Positions 15,257-23,259 are shown, counted from the first letter of the stretch. The stretch: DNA of 26,414 bases from JBLNDG01 sp050261415 (GCA_050261415.1 JBLNDG010000196.1:1-26414), one strand, 5' to 3'. Made by a program: numbers and translations. Notes: generated from the sequence alone by a model not told the origin.

Positions 15257-16312
15257 CTTTAAATTTTCTGCCTGGGCACTTGTTATCAGCGCATCTATCA
15301 TTTCATCCAGGTCTCCGTCAAGGAATGCATCCAACTGATAAAGGGTCAAGCCTATTCTATGATCTGTAACCCTTCCCTGCGGGAAGTTGTATGTCCGTAT
15401 TCTTTCACTTCTGTCACCAGTACCTACCTGACTTTTTCTATCACTTGCAATTTCTGCATTATGCTTCTCTATTTCGATATCCAGAAGTCTGGACTTTAAA
15501 ATCTTTATGGCTTTATCCTTATTCTTGAGCTGTGATTTTTCATCCTGACAGGATACAACCAATCCGGTCGGCAGGTGAGTTACCCTTACCGCACTGTCTG
15601 TCGTATTTACACTCTGTCCTCCGTGCCCGCTGGAACGGAAAACATCAATTCTCAAATCATTCATGTTTATTTCTACATCCACATCCTCTGCTTCAGGAAG
15701 TACTGCAACAGTTGAAGTTGATGTATGTATTCTTCCGCTTGCCTCGGTTGTAGGAATTCTCTGAACCCTGTGAGCTCCGCTTTCATACTTGAGCCTGCTG
15801 TAAGCACCTTTTCCTTCAATTTCAAATATTACTTCCTTGTAGCCGCCTATATCGGTAGGATTTGAGCTCATTATATCTATCTTCCAGCCCATTCTTTCCG
15901 CGTACCTTACATACATTCTGAACAGGTCGCCTGCAAACAATGCTGCTTCTTCTCCACCTGCAGCACCTCTTATTTCAACTATAACGTTCTTTTCATCATT
16001 TGGGTCTTTAGGCAGCAGCAAAATCTTCAGCTCTTCCTCAAGCTTTCCCTTTTTGTCTTCAAGCTCCACAAGCTCCAGCTTGACCATTTCCTCAAACTCC
16101 TTGTCGAGTTTGTCCTCAAGCATTGCTTTCGAATCTTCCATACCCTTTATTACTGATTTATACTCTCTGAACTTTGTTACAATAGGTTCAAGCCCTGCAT
16201 GCTCCTTTACAAGCTTCTGCCACATGCTCTGGTCTGCAATCACTTCAGGATCGCTTATTTTATGGCTTAAATCCTCATATTTCTCTTCAATAAATTCCAA
16301 CTTATCTAACAT
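15245..16312 (-). CDS. prfA: Peptide chain release factor 1
   Basis: RF1 (355 residues) reads UAA and UAG and triggers peptide release on the ribosome. The tripeptide anticodon position is P-T-T in QRIPTTEASGRIHTS (about residues 187-189), fitting the RF1 PxT pattern, and the catalytic GGQ is at 231-233 in SSGHGGQSVNTTDSAVRVTH. The ATG before LDKLEFIEEKY is chosen: GGAG lies nine bases upstream and it matches the B. subtilis N-terminus; an ATG seven codons earlier lacks a site. It follows prmC, which methylates the GGQ glutamine, by 29 bases. The last codons (NAM-stop) lie in repeat B3. Confidence 0.97.
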   Translation of the reverse strand: MLDKLEFIEEKYEDLSHKISDPEVIADQSMWQKLVKEHAGLEPIVTKFREYKSVIKGMEDSKAMLEDKLDKEFEEMVKLELVELEDKKGKLEEELKILLLPKDPNDEKNVIVEIRGAAGGEEAALFAGDLFRMYVRYAERMGWKIDIMSSNPTDIGGYKEVIFEIEGKGAYSRLKYESGAHRVQRIPTTEASGRIHTSTSTVAVLPEAEDVDVEINMNDLRIDVFRSSGHGGQSVNTTDSAVRVTHLPTGLVVSCQDEKSQLKNKDKAIKILKSRLLDIEIEKHNAEIASDRKSQVGTGDRSERIRTYNFPQGRVTDHRIGLTLYQLDAFLDGDLDEMIDALITSAQAENLKNAM

Positions 16313-16341
16313 TCTTCCACGCTCCACATCCATACAATAAT

Positions 16342-17223
16342 TTATACTCTATATCCCCATATACATCTATCTAAACCCGCTAGGTCTCTTTCAACATCCA
16401 TACCGGCATAAAATCCGCTCTCTTCCATTATATTTTTAACAGCCGACCCCTGTTCATACCCTATCTCAAAAGCAAGTAATCCACCGCTCCTCAGATACTT
16501 ATGCGCGTCACTGCAAATCCTCCTGTAGTATGCGAGTCCGTCACTGCCTCCATCAAGAGCTAAGAACGGTTCATAACCACGCACATTTATACTCAACTTT
16601 TCTATTTCGCTATTTTTGATATAAGGAGGATTTGAAACTATTATATCTGCGGCGTTCTCCAGTCCCCTGCCTGCCATTGCCTCAAACAAGTCGCTTTTTA
16701 TAACCTGCACCCGGTTCTCCAGGTTGTATTTCCCGACATTGACCCTGCAGCATTTCAAAGCAATATCAGATATATCCACCGCATACAGCCTTGAACCTGC
16801 CAGATTTCTTGCAAGACTTACAGCTATAGCACCGGAACCCGTACACATATCTATTATATTTAATTTATCGGAGCTCTTAACAAGCTCTAAAACCTTCTCC
16901 ACCACTATTTCCGTATCAGGGCGGGGTATCAGAACCCCTTCAGCCACGTACAAAGGCATCCCCATAAACTCTTGTTCATTAGTGATGTATTGGACCGGCT
17001 TTCCTTGATTCCGTTCATCAATCAATTTAAGATATTCTTTTGCAGTCTGTTCTTCAAGCTCTGCATCTTTCTGCGTAATGAGCTTTATCCGGTCAAAGTT
17101 CCGTCCGGAACCCTTCATTGCATGCAAAAGTATCAGCTCAGCATCCAGCACAGGAGTGTCTGTATGCTTCCCTTGCTTCAGCATGCCAACAGCTTTTTTC
17201 AAAACTTCTACAATTGATTCCAT
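16342..17223 (-). CDS. prmC: Release factor glutamine methyltransferase PrmC
   Basis: SAM-dependent N5-glutamine methyltransferase (293 residues) that modifies the GGQ motif of release factors. An N-terminal helical domain is followed by QYITNEQEFMGMPLYV, VLIPRPDTE (98-104), the SAM loop DMCTGSGAIAVSLA (125-138), and the catalytic NPPY (198-201). The C-terminus FEIGYEQG and LAGLDRCIWGYRV are typical. Its ATG overlaps the yqhQ stop codon in TAATG, so the two are probably translationally coupled. The order yqhQ-prmC-prfA is common in clostridia. Confidence 0.97.
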   Translation of the reverse strand: MESIVEVLKKAVGMLKQGKHTDTPVLDAELILLHAMKGSGRNFDRIKLITQKDAELEEQTAKEYLKLIDERNQGKPVQYITNEQEFMGMPLYVAEGVLIPRPDTEIVVEKVLELVKSSDKLNIIDMCTGSGAIAVSLARNLAGSRLYAVDISDIALKCCRVNVGKYNLENRVQVIKSDLFEAMAGRGLENAADIIVSNPPYIKNSEIEKLSINVRGYEPFLALDGGSDGLAYYRRICSDAHKYLRSGGLLAFEIGYEQGSAVKNIMEESGFYAGMDVERDLAGLDRCIWGYRV

Positions 17224-18155
17224 TACCAGTTATCTGCCTCCGGATTAGCTACAAGAACATTTTTAAGCGCTTCTATCGCTACTTCAATCTGCTTGTCATC
17301 AGGTTCCCGTGTTGTGATTTTCTGAAGCCACATCCCCGGGGCGGAGATTATGCAGGAAAGCTTGCTTTCGCTTTTCCCTGCCCATTTTATAATTTCATAA
17401 GATATCCCTGCCACTATAGGTATGAGAACAATCCTTATCAAAAGCCTTGTCACGACATTTGACCATGTAAAGAGTGAGAAAAGCAGGATACTTACTATCA
17501 TTACTATAAAAAGAAAACTGGTGCCGCATCTCGGATGGAGCCTTCCATACTTTCTGACATTCTCGACAGTCAGTTCATCCCCATATTCATAGCAGAATAT
17601 GCTCTTGTGCTCTGCTCCATGGTATTCAAAAACTCTTTTGATATCCTTCATTTGAGACACAGCAAGAAGATATCCCAGAAAAATCGCTATTCTTACTATA
17701 CCCTCAATTCCGTTTAGTATGAGGTTATTCAAGGTAAATACCTTGAACACATCAACAAGCACTGTCGGAAGCAGTATGAACAGGCCTACGGAAAACAAAA
17801 CTGAAATAAGCACTGAAATCCAGATTATATTATCCCCCAAAAAAGCATCAAGCTTTGAAGGTTTCTTTTCCTTTTCCTTATTATCCTCGTCTTCAATGAA
17901 CTCCGCTGAATACATCAGGGATTTAACTCCCAACACCATTGAATCGATAAATGCATACATACCTCGCACAATTGGTATCTTTGAAATCACTTTCCTGCTA
18001 TCCTTGAGTTTTTCCTTACTTACTACAATCCCGCCATCGGGTTTGCGTACCGCAATCGCGTAGTCCTCGGCGCCCTTCATCATTACTCCCTCAATTACGG
18101 CTTGCCCGCCCACAGCCTTTGGCTTGATTTTCCTTTCAGAGCTTAATATTTTCAT
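17223..18155 (-). CDS. yqhQ: YqhQ-like membrane protein (DUF1385)
   Basis: Conserved membrane protein of 310 residues without an established function. Family signatures are GGQAVIEGVMMKG (residues 16-28), RGMYAFIDSMVLGVKSL, EYHGAEHKSIFCYE and LHPRCGTSFLF; conserved His and Cys in the last two could bind metal (inference). Hydrophobic helices are seen at about 109-135, 145-168, 210-232 and 235-255. The ATG follows AAAGGTAG at normal spacing. The stop overlaps the prmC start. A hairpin 56-85 bases upstream of the ATG may affect expression. Confidence 0.88.
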   Translation of the reverse strand: MKILSSERKIKPKAVGGQAVIEGVMMKGAEDYAIAVRKPDGGIVVSKEKLKDSRKVISKIPIVRGMYAFIDSMVLGVKSLMYSAEFIEDEDNKEKEKKPSKLDAFLGDNIIWISVLISVLFSVGLFILLPTVLVDVFKVFTLNNLILNGIEGIVRIAIFLGYLLAVSQMKDIKRVFEYHGAEHKSIFCYEYGDELTVENVRKYGRLHPRCGTSFLFIVMIVSILLFSLFTWSNVVTRLLIRIVLIPIVAGISYEIIKWAGKSESKLSCIISAPGMWLQKITTREPDDKQIEVAIEALKNVLVANPEADNW

Positions 18156-18210
18156 TTATATCTACCTTTCAAACTTATGTTTATGGTGTAAAACAGTAAT
18201 CAGAATAAAA

Positions 18211-18240
18211 TCGTTTAAAATTCGACTTGATTTTAAACGA
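18211..18240 (-). other. AT-rich hairpin in the yqhQ leader
   Basis: TCGTTTAAAAT (18211-18221) pairs perfectly with ATTTTAAACGA (18230-18240) around an eight-base loop. On the minus strand it is followed by TTTTATTCTG. It could be a weak terminator or attenuator ahead of yqhQ. Confidence 0.5.
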
Positions 18241-18321
18241 CCCTTTGTATTATAAGTATATCCTTACTTATTACTTTTTTCAAGCTAAAATAGGCAATAC
18301 TCAACAGACATAAGCTTTGGA

Positions 18322-18705
18322 CCAAATCTTACGCGTTTTTTCGACATGATAATGTGGAATGCATGCTTTTTATACAATAAGCATTGATAATTATTCAAAA
18401 GGATTCCAATGCCAGTATTATAATGATTAAGCGCCCTTGATCAGAAATTCATGGTGCTGACAGCTATTCAAAACGGGGCAAAGCATTATATAATAAAACC
18501 CTTTAGCCCCGAAAAAGTATTGGCTGTTGTTAACGCAGTTCTGAAACCGGCAGCCGGTAAAAATCGCAGCAAGCCTGAAAAACCGGCAAACAAGCCCAAA
18601 GCTGCGCTTAATGTTTTTGCAAACACCATAAATGGCATAAACCAATCCATTGACAATATAAGCTCGGCTTTACATGAATTGGATGAACATTCTGATACAA
18701 AATAA
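18322..18705 (+). pseudogene. Decayed CheY-like response regulator receiver
   Basis: The only plus-strand gene trace. From 18451 a frame reads MVLTAIQNGAKHYIIKPFSP, the alpha4-beta5 end of a receiver domain with the conserved lysine before PF. The same frame upstream gives SALDQKF, then stops. Shifting by one base at 18429 restores ALIIIQKDSNA and SIIMI (18381-18428), the expected alpha3-beta4. Further up another frame gives PNLTRFFDMIM (18322-18354), resembling beta3 with the phosphorylated aspartate. At least two frame breaks and the missing N-terminal acidic pocket show it is dead. A Lys/Pro-rich tail follows the domain to the stop at 18705. Confidence 0.78.
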
Positions 18706-18716
18706 GAGTATAAAGA

Positions 18717-18751
18717 AAAAAGCTTAGTATTCTTGATATACTAAGCTTTTG
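18717..18751. terminator. Bidirectional terminator between tdk and the receiver pseudogene
   Basis: AAAAGCTTAGTAT (18718-18730) pairs perfectly with ATACTAAGCTTTT (18738-18750), loop of seven. A-runs on one side and T-runs on the other let it serve both the convergent pseudogene and tdk, whose stop codon is at 18761. Confidence 0.85.
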
Positions 18752-18760
18752 TTATGTACT

Positions 18761-19342
18761 TTATTTTTTCCCCGGCACCTCGTGGCATTTTCTGCACCTT
18801 GCTTCGTAGCTTTCCTTAGCCCCGACAAGAATAATCGGGTCATCGTAAGAAGCCGGCTTTCCATTTATCAGCCTTTGGGTTCTTGTAGCAGGATTACCGC
18901 ATTTAATACATATTGCCTGGATCTTGTCCACAAACTCTGCAGCAGACATAAGCTCCGGTGTAGGTCCAAAAGGCTCTCCCTTAAAATCCTGGTCAAGTCC
19001 CGCTGCAATTACACGTTTGCCTTCGTCAGCCAACTTTGTGCATACATCTACAATTCCCTGGTCAAAGAACTGAACCTCATCTATCGCTACAACAAAGGCG
19101 TCTTCCTCGATATACTTCAGGATATCCTCGGATTTCGAAACCTTTATTGCTTCAATCTTTATGCCATTATGGGATACAACATGGTCTATTTCATAGCGGT
19201 CATCTATGCTGTGTTTGAATACCTGAACCTTTTGCCTTGCTATTCTTGCACGGTTAATTCTCCTTATTAGTTCCTCACTTTTACCGCTAAACATTGGCCC
19301 AACAACAACTTCAATCCATCCGTGATCCTTTGGTCCATACAT
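18761..19342 (-). CDS. tdk: Thymidine kinase
   Basis: Type II thymidine kinase (193 residues) phosphorylating thymidine for dTMP salvage. P-loop GPMFSGKSEELIRR near the N-terminus, the DEVQFF Walker-B/base segment, AAGLDQDFKGEPFGP lasso loop, and a structural zinc site from CIKCG and CRKCH. The ATG before YGPKDHGW is preferred: GGGGGAT stands seven bases upstream, whereas an ATG five codons earlier has only ACAATATTGTG before it. It follows rpmE as in B. subtilis but has its own promoter. Confidence 0.96.
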   Translation of the reverse strand: MYGPKDHGWIEVVVGPMFSGKSEELIRRINRARIARQKVQVFKHSIDDRYEIDHVVSHNGIKIEAIKVSKSEDILKYIEEDAFVVAIDEVQFFDQGIVDVCTKLADEGKRVIAAGLDQDFKGEPFGPTPELMSAAEFVDKIQAICIKCGNPATRTQRLINGKPASYDDPIILVGAKESYEARCRKCHEVPGKK

Positions 19343-19381
19343 AAATACATCCCCCATCTACACAATATTGTTCACATTTAC

Positions 19382-19411
19382 ATTATAATAGCATTTTTGA
19401 CATTAAGTCCA
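19382..19411 (-). promoter_or_regulatory. Sigma-A promoter for tdk
   Basis: Minus-strand TGGACT (19411-19406) and a perfect TATAAT (19387-19382), spacer 18, about 40 bases upstream of the chosen tdk start. Confidence 0.65.
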
Positions 19412-19429
19412 TAGTCTGTTAATATCTAT

Positions 19430-19470
19430 TCAAAAAAAATAATAGAGGTTAAAGCAACTCTTTAACCTCC
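19430..19470 (-). terminator. Terminator after rpmE
   Basis: GAGGTTAAAG (19445-19454) pairs with CTTTAACCTC (19460-19469), loop of five, followed on the minus strand by TATTATTTTTTTG. Intrinsic terminator seven bases after the rpmE stop. Confidence 0.92.
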
Positions 19471-19475
19471 AGAAA

Positions 19476-19697
19476 TTATTCTTCTTTATTTTCTTCTTTT
19501 GCCAAATTGAATCTCTTCTTGAATCTGTCAACACGTCCGCCTGTGTCTATGAGCTTCTGCTTTCCAGTAAAGAAAGGATGACACTTGGAACATATTTCAA
19601 CTTTTATTTCTTTTTTTACTGAACCTGTCTCAAATGTTTCTCCACAAGCACATTTTACAACAGCTTCTCCATACTTTGGATGGATTCCTTCTTTCAT
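19476..19697 (-). CDS. rpmE: 50S ribosomal protein L31 (zinc form)
   Basis: Ribosomal protein L31, type A, 73 residues. It keeps the zinc ligands that define this form: CAC in VKCACGETF and CSKC in EICSKCHPFFTGKQK, followed by the DTGGRVDRFKKRF end. The ATG before KEGIHPKY has GAGGTG six bases upstream. It lies between rho and tdk as in B. subtilis. The 247 bases up to rho hold no gene I can support. Confidence 0.97.
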   Translation of the reverse strand: MKEGIHPKYGEAVVKCACGETFETGSVKKEIKVEICSKCHPFFTGKQKLIDTGGRVDRFKKRFNLAKEENKEE

Positions 19698-19944
19698 TCT
19701 ATTCACCTCTTTCTTTATTGATGTATACGTGCGACGATATCTCGCATTTCTAACAAGACAGAAATTGACTGTTCCGTATGATCAAAAGACTTAACTTTTT
19801 CAACTCTTTCAAATAAATATTCTGTCGACAAGTATATATTTTAGCATAGAATCCCGTGCTTGGCAAATACTTTTTTGCACCTGCCGCCCATGTCCGGTTA
19901 TCTTATCTTTCCCTGATTCTCCGGAATAATAAGCTTCCTTATAC

Positions 19945-21354
19945 TTAATCTTTGAAATTAGCAAATTTAATTATATCGATGAACTCTTCATTAGACTTGG
20001 TTTGGACAAGCTTGTTTATAAGATATTCTGTTACTTCTGCGCTGGAACCGCTGCTGAAAGCTTTCCTTATAGCCATGATGGTTTCGTATTCCCTTGGTGA
20101 AAGAAGCATTTCTTCCCTTCTTGTACCGGAACGGTTCATATCTATTGCCGGGAATATCCTCTTTTCTGAAAGCTTTCTGTCCAGATGCACTTCCATATTG
20201 CCCGTTCCCTTAAATTCTTCAAAAATTACATCATCCATCCTGCTTCCGGTATCTACCAATGCGGTTGCAAGTATGGTCAGGCTCCCGCCTTCTTCAATAT
20301 TTCTTGCTGCACCGAAGAATTTTTTTGGCTTGTATAATGCACCGGGGTCAAGTCCGCCGGACAGCGTTCTGCCTGTAGGCGCAATCGTCAGGTTATATGC
20401 TCTTGCAAGTCTTGTGATGCTATCAAGAAGAATCACTACATCTTTTTTCTGCTCTACCAGACGTTTTGCCCTCTCCAAAACCATTTCTGCAACTTTGCAA
20501 TGGTTTTCAGGCATCTCATCAAAGGTGGAATAGATAACATCGCCGTTTATAGACCTTTTCATGTCTGTAACTTCTTCAGGCCTCTCATCAATTAACAATA
20601 CAATCAGTTCTATGTGCGGATAGTTTTTACTGATACTGTTGGCGATTTTTTTCAAAAGAATTGTTTTCCCTGCTTTAGGAGGTGAAACTATCATTCCTCT
20701 TTGCCCCATGCCTATAGGTGCCAGAAGGTCAATAAGCCTTGTAGACAGGTCCTTTGGATTGCTTTCCAAAACTATCTTCTTATTAGGAAATATAGGTGTG
20801 AGATCTTCGAAATTTGGTCTTCTTGTTACACTTTCAGGATTATCACCGTTTACCCCCTGCACATATAAAAGTGCCTGAAACTTTTCGCCTTCCTTTGGTG
20901 CCCTGGTGATCCCCGTTATCCTATCACCGGTTCTTAAATTAAATCTTCTTATCTGGGATGGAGATATATAAATGTCTCTGTCACCTGATTGGTAATTGTC
21001 TGAACGTAGGAACCCAAACCCATCCGGGAGTATTTCCAGTATTCCGTCGGCTCGCCCGCCCTTCTCTACATCCTTACTCTCCAGAAACTTCTTTTCTTCC
21101 TCGCTTAAAGGTTTTTCTTCCATTTCCTTTTTTTCAGGGGTTTCTCCCATTTCTGCGGCATAATCGGGTTCTACCCGCTTTACTTCTTCCTTCGGCTCCG
21201 GTTTTATTATCCCCTGAGCTATTTTTGCTTCTTCTATTTTTTTTAGTATTTCATGAACCAATTCTTCTTTTTTAAGCTTGTAGTATCCTTTTACATCCAA
21301 CGATTTTGCCAGATCCTTAAGTTCTGCCATGCTCTTTTCCATTAATTCATTCAA
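19945..21354 (-). CDS. rho: Transcription termination factor Rho
   Basis: Hexameric RNA-dependent ATPase/helicase that terminates transcription; 469 residues. Order of domains: helical N-terminal domain to about residue 48, a charged Glu/Lys/Pro-rich insertion (about 50-98), cold-shock-like RNA-binding domain (GILEILPDGFGFLRS, 104-118; DIYISPSQIRRF), then the ATPase with Walker A PPKAGKT (225-231), LLIDERPEEVTDM and Walker B VVILLDS (306-312). The start is TTG, eight bases after GAGGTG; a later ATG is too far from it. The insertion is longer than in E. coli Rho but is common in Gram-positive Rho proteins. Confidence 0.97.
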   Translation of the reverse strand: MNELMEKSMAELKDLAKSLDVKGYYKLKKEELVHEILKKIEEAKIAQGIIKPEPKEEVKRVEPDYAAEMGETPEKKEMEEKPLSEEEKKFLESKDVEKGGRADGILEILPDGFGFLRSDNYQSGDRDIYISPSQIRRFNLRTGDRITGITRAPKEGEKFQALLYVQGVNGDNPESVTRRPNFEDLTPIFPNKKIVLESNPKDLSTRLIDLLAPIGMGQRGMIVSPPKAGKTILLKKIANSISKNYPHIELIVLLIDERPEEVTDMKRSINGDVIYSTFDEMPENHCKVAEMVLERAKRLVEQKKDVVILLDSITRLARAYNLTIAPTGRTLSGGLDPGALYKPKKFFGAARNIEEGGSLTILATALVDTGSRMDDVIFEEFKGTGNMEVHLDRKLSEKRIFPAIDMNRSGTRREEMLLSPREYETIMAIRKAFSSGSSAEVTEYLINKLVQTKSNEEFIDIIKFANFKD

Positions 21355-21425
21355 ACTATTATCACCTCTTTTTTTGATTGTTTCCACTTTTCTAAGTATA
21401 ATACACATTAAATAACTAAAATATT

Positions 21426-21457
21426 AGACACGAGAACAGTAGACTGTACTCGTGTCT
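21426..21457 (-). terminator. Hairpin between the Cys-rich gene and rho
   Basis: AGACACGAG (21426-21434) pairs with CTCGTGTCT (21449-21457); inner ACAGT/ACTGT continue the stem after an A/A mismatch. It starts four bases after the upstream stop codon. The following minus-strand sequence TAATATTTTAG is only partly T-rich. Its sequence resembles the CTCGTGTCT text in the extragenic repeats. Confidence 0.6.
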
Positions 21458-21461
21458 ATGA

Positions 21462-21836
21462 CTAAACTTCAAGTACTCTAATAAGCTCCTGTAAGTCCTT
21501 TTGATACTTCAGGGCCATCTCCCTTACCAGGTTCCGATTCCCCACAAAGGCAATATCCAATCCGCTGTTTGGACAGCCAAGAATTTTTACTTTTTCGCTA
21601 AGAACCTGTTTGGAGTTGAATACGTACAGGTGCTCCTTTTCACAAGCAATACAGCCGATGTATACACAGAAGGTCTTGTAATCGCTGCTTTTGATTTTTA
21701 GAATAGTTTTACCGCATCCACAGCTTACTTCATGAATCTTTTCCTTTGATAAGTCGAAAAGCGAAATATCTCTTATTACCAGCTTGCCGCAATTCTTGCA
21801 TCTTACTGCTGCACTAATATTCGTATCAAAAAGCAC
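21462..21836 (-). CDS. Cys-rich zinc-ribbon-like protein of unknown function
   Basis: I do not recognise this 124-residue protein. It has Cys pairs typical of zinc binding: CKNC near residue 13, CGC near 39, C..IGCIAC near 57-65, and one more Cys near 88. The C-terminus is a charged helix (REMALKYQKDLQELIRVLEV). The start is probably GTG just after GGAGGTGATATC; an ATG six codons earlier overlaps that site. No signal peptide or membrane helix. It stands alone between kce and rho, with a hairpin behind it. A cytoplasmic zinc protein or nucleic-acid-binding role is only a guess. Confidence 0.72.
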   Translation of the reverse strand: MLFDTNISAAVRCKNCGKLVIRDISLFDLSKEKIHEVSCGCGKTILKIKSSDYKTFCVYIGCIACEKEHLYVFNSKQVLSEKVKILGCPNSGLDIAFVGNRNLVREMALKYQKDLQELIRVLEV

Positions 21837-21920
21837 GATATCACCTCCATGCATAATTTCTATACTAATTATATTTCTACATCCGGCGGAAAAATCCTTC
21901 ATCATAGCAATTATTAATTG

Positions 21921-22010
21921 CCAGGGGCGATAGACTATAGGCTATAGGCTATGGGCTATGGGTTCAAGAGTGGCTTCGAAGCCCTTCTTAATACTATTGC
22001 CTATTGCCTA
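21921..22010. repeat. Extragenic repeat copy A3, overlapping the kce 3' end
   Basis: Low-complexity CTATAGGCTATAGGCTATGG text, the palindrome GGCTTCGAAGCC (21972-21983) and CTATTGCCTATTGCC. Its right end runs into kce, supplying AGG-CAA-TAG, the final two codons and stop. Confidence 0.85.
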
Positions 22011-22816
22011 ATATTTAATATTTTCCTAGCTTCATCCGGTGTAGCTACCTCTCTTCCGCATTCCCTGGATATTCCGGCTATTCTTGCTACAAGCTGGGCA
22101 TTTGATTCTGCCAGAACGCCCTTTGAATAGAATATATTATCCTCGAAGCCCACTCTCACATGGCCTCCCATTACTATTGCCATAACGCCGAGAGGCAGCT
22201 CAGTCCTTCCTATTCCTGCCACAGTCCAGGTACATCCGGCCGGAATACTGCTATACAGATACATGAGGTCCCTTGGTTCCCCGGGTATTGCCCCGGGAAC
22301 TCCCATTACAAAATCAAAATGTATAGGCATTGAGAGCAAGCCCTTCTTAACCAGCCTCAACGCATTATCAATCATGCCCTTTTCAAATACCTCTATCTCA
22401 GGCTTAACACCGTTTTCCTGCATTAGCCGCGCAAAGGTCTCCATGTATTCTTCAGTATTCATAAAAACATCAGGTCCAAAGTTGCATGTTCCAGCGCTCA
22501 AGGATGCCATTTCAGGCTTCAGGTAGACAGGTTGTATCCTTTCCTCCTTCGAATGCCATACGGCGCCCCCTGTCGAAGGCTGGAATATTATATTGCACTT
22601 CTTTTCAATCTTTTCTTTTATTTCTCTATAAACCTCTTTATCCTGTGTCGGAGTACCGTCATTCTTTCTTGCGTGTACATGCACTATTGATGCGCCCGCT
22701 TTCCACGCTTCATAAGCCGCTTCTGCTATTTCATCAGGCGTGATTGGAAGATTCGGCTGCTGTTCTCTTGTAACCTCAGCCCCGGTAAGACAGGCTGTAA
22801 TAATAAGCTTATCCAT
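22001..22816 (-). CDS. kce: 3-keto-5-aminohexanoate cleavage enzyme (BKACE family)
   Basis: Zinc TIM-barrel enzyme of 271 residues. In lysine fermentation Kce condenses 3-keto-5-aminohexanoate with acetyl-CoA to give L-3-aminobutyryl-CoA and acetoacetate. Zinc ligands H46 and H48 lie in VHVHARK, and R221-x3-E225-D226 (HVRVGFEDN) has the spacing of the characterised Kce catalytic/zinc residues. The start of the protein (LIITACLTGAEVTREQQPNLPIT region) is characteristic. The ATG has GAGGAGG upstream, inside the end of kal, leaving four bases between genes, so the two are coupled. BKACE enzymes vary in substrate; the adjacent kal is what favours the lysine substrate. The last two codons come from repeat A3. 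Confidence 0.9.
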   Translation of the reverse strand: MDKLIITACLTGAEVTREQQPNLPITPDEIAEAAYEAWKAGASIVHVHARKNDGTPTQDKEVYREIKEKIEKKCNIIFQPSTGGAVWHSKEERIQPVYLKPEMASLSAGTCNFGPDVFMNTEEYMETFARLMQENGVKPEIEVFEKGMIDNALRLVKKGLLSMPIHFDFVMGVPGAIPGEPRDLMYLYSSIPAGCTWTVAGIGRTELPLGVMAIVMGGHVRVGFEDNIFYSKGVLAESNAQLVARIAGISRECGREVATPDEARKILNIRQ

Positions 22817-22820
22817 TTTT

Positions 22821-23204
22821 TTACCTCCTCTGCTTGTCTTTCGGTACAACACAGGTACCGCTGGCTCTGCATACCACTACCGGAGTCTCAAGCACCTCGG
22901 CAGCTGAATCATTGATATCCGGCCTTGCTTGAATTACTTTTTTGGCTTCGAACAGCATCTTCCTTGATGTGTTCCCAACCTTAACTATTTCTCCTACTGC
23001 CTCTATGTAATCTCCTGCGAATACAGGCGCCAAAAATTCTACATTATCATAAGCGCAAAATAATCCTTCATCACCGTCATTCCTAATCAGAAGCTCAGTG
23101 GCAACATCGCCGAAAAGGCCCAACATTCTTGCTCCGTCTACCAGGTTCCCGCCATAATGTGCATCATGTGCACTCATCCTCAGTCTGATTGTTACTTTAT
23201 CCAT
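22821..23204 (-). CDS. kal: L-3-aminobutyryl-CoA ammonia-lyase
   Basis: Small hotdog-fold enzyme (127 residues) that removes ammonia from L-3-aminobutyryl-CoA to give crotonyl-CoA, following Kce in lysine fermentation. Characteristic sequence: RLRMSAHDAHYGGNLVDGA, LFGDVATELLIRNDGDEGLF, NVEFLAPVFAGDYIEA, GNTSRKMLFEA, and the end VVCRASGTCVVPKDKQ. The ATG has GGGGAGG eight bases upstream. kce follows after four bases. No kdd, kamA, kamD or kamE is in the window. Confidence 0.92.
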   Translation of the reverse strand: MDKVTIRLRMSAHDAHYGGNLVDGARMLGLFGDVATELLIRNDGDEGLFCAYDNVEFLAPVFAGDYIEAVGEIVKVGNTSRKMLFEAKKVIQARPDINDSAAEVLETPVVVCRASGTCVVPKDKQRR

Positions 23205-23259
23205 TGATATTCCTCCCCATTCTTAGTATGCGCCTGCTATCTGCAGTAGTACTTTCAAA

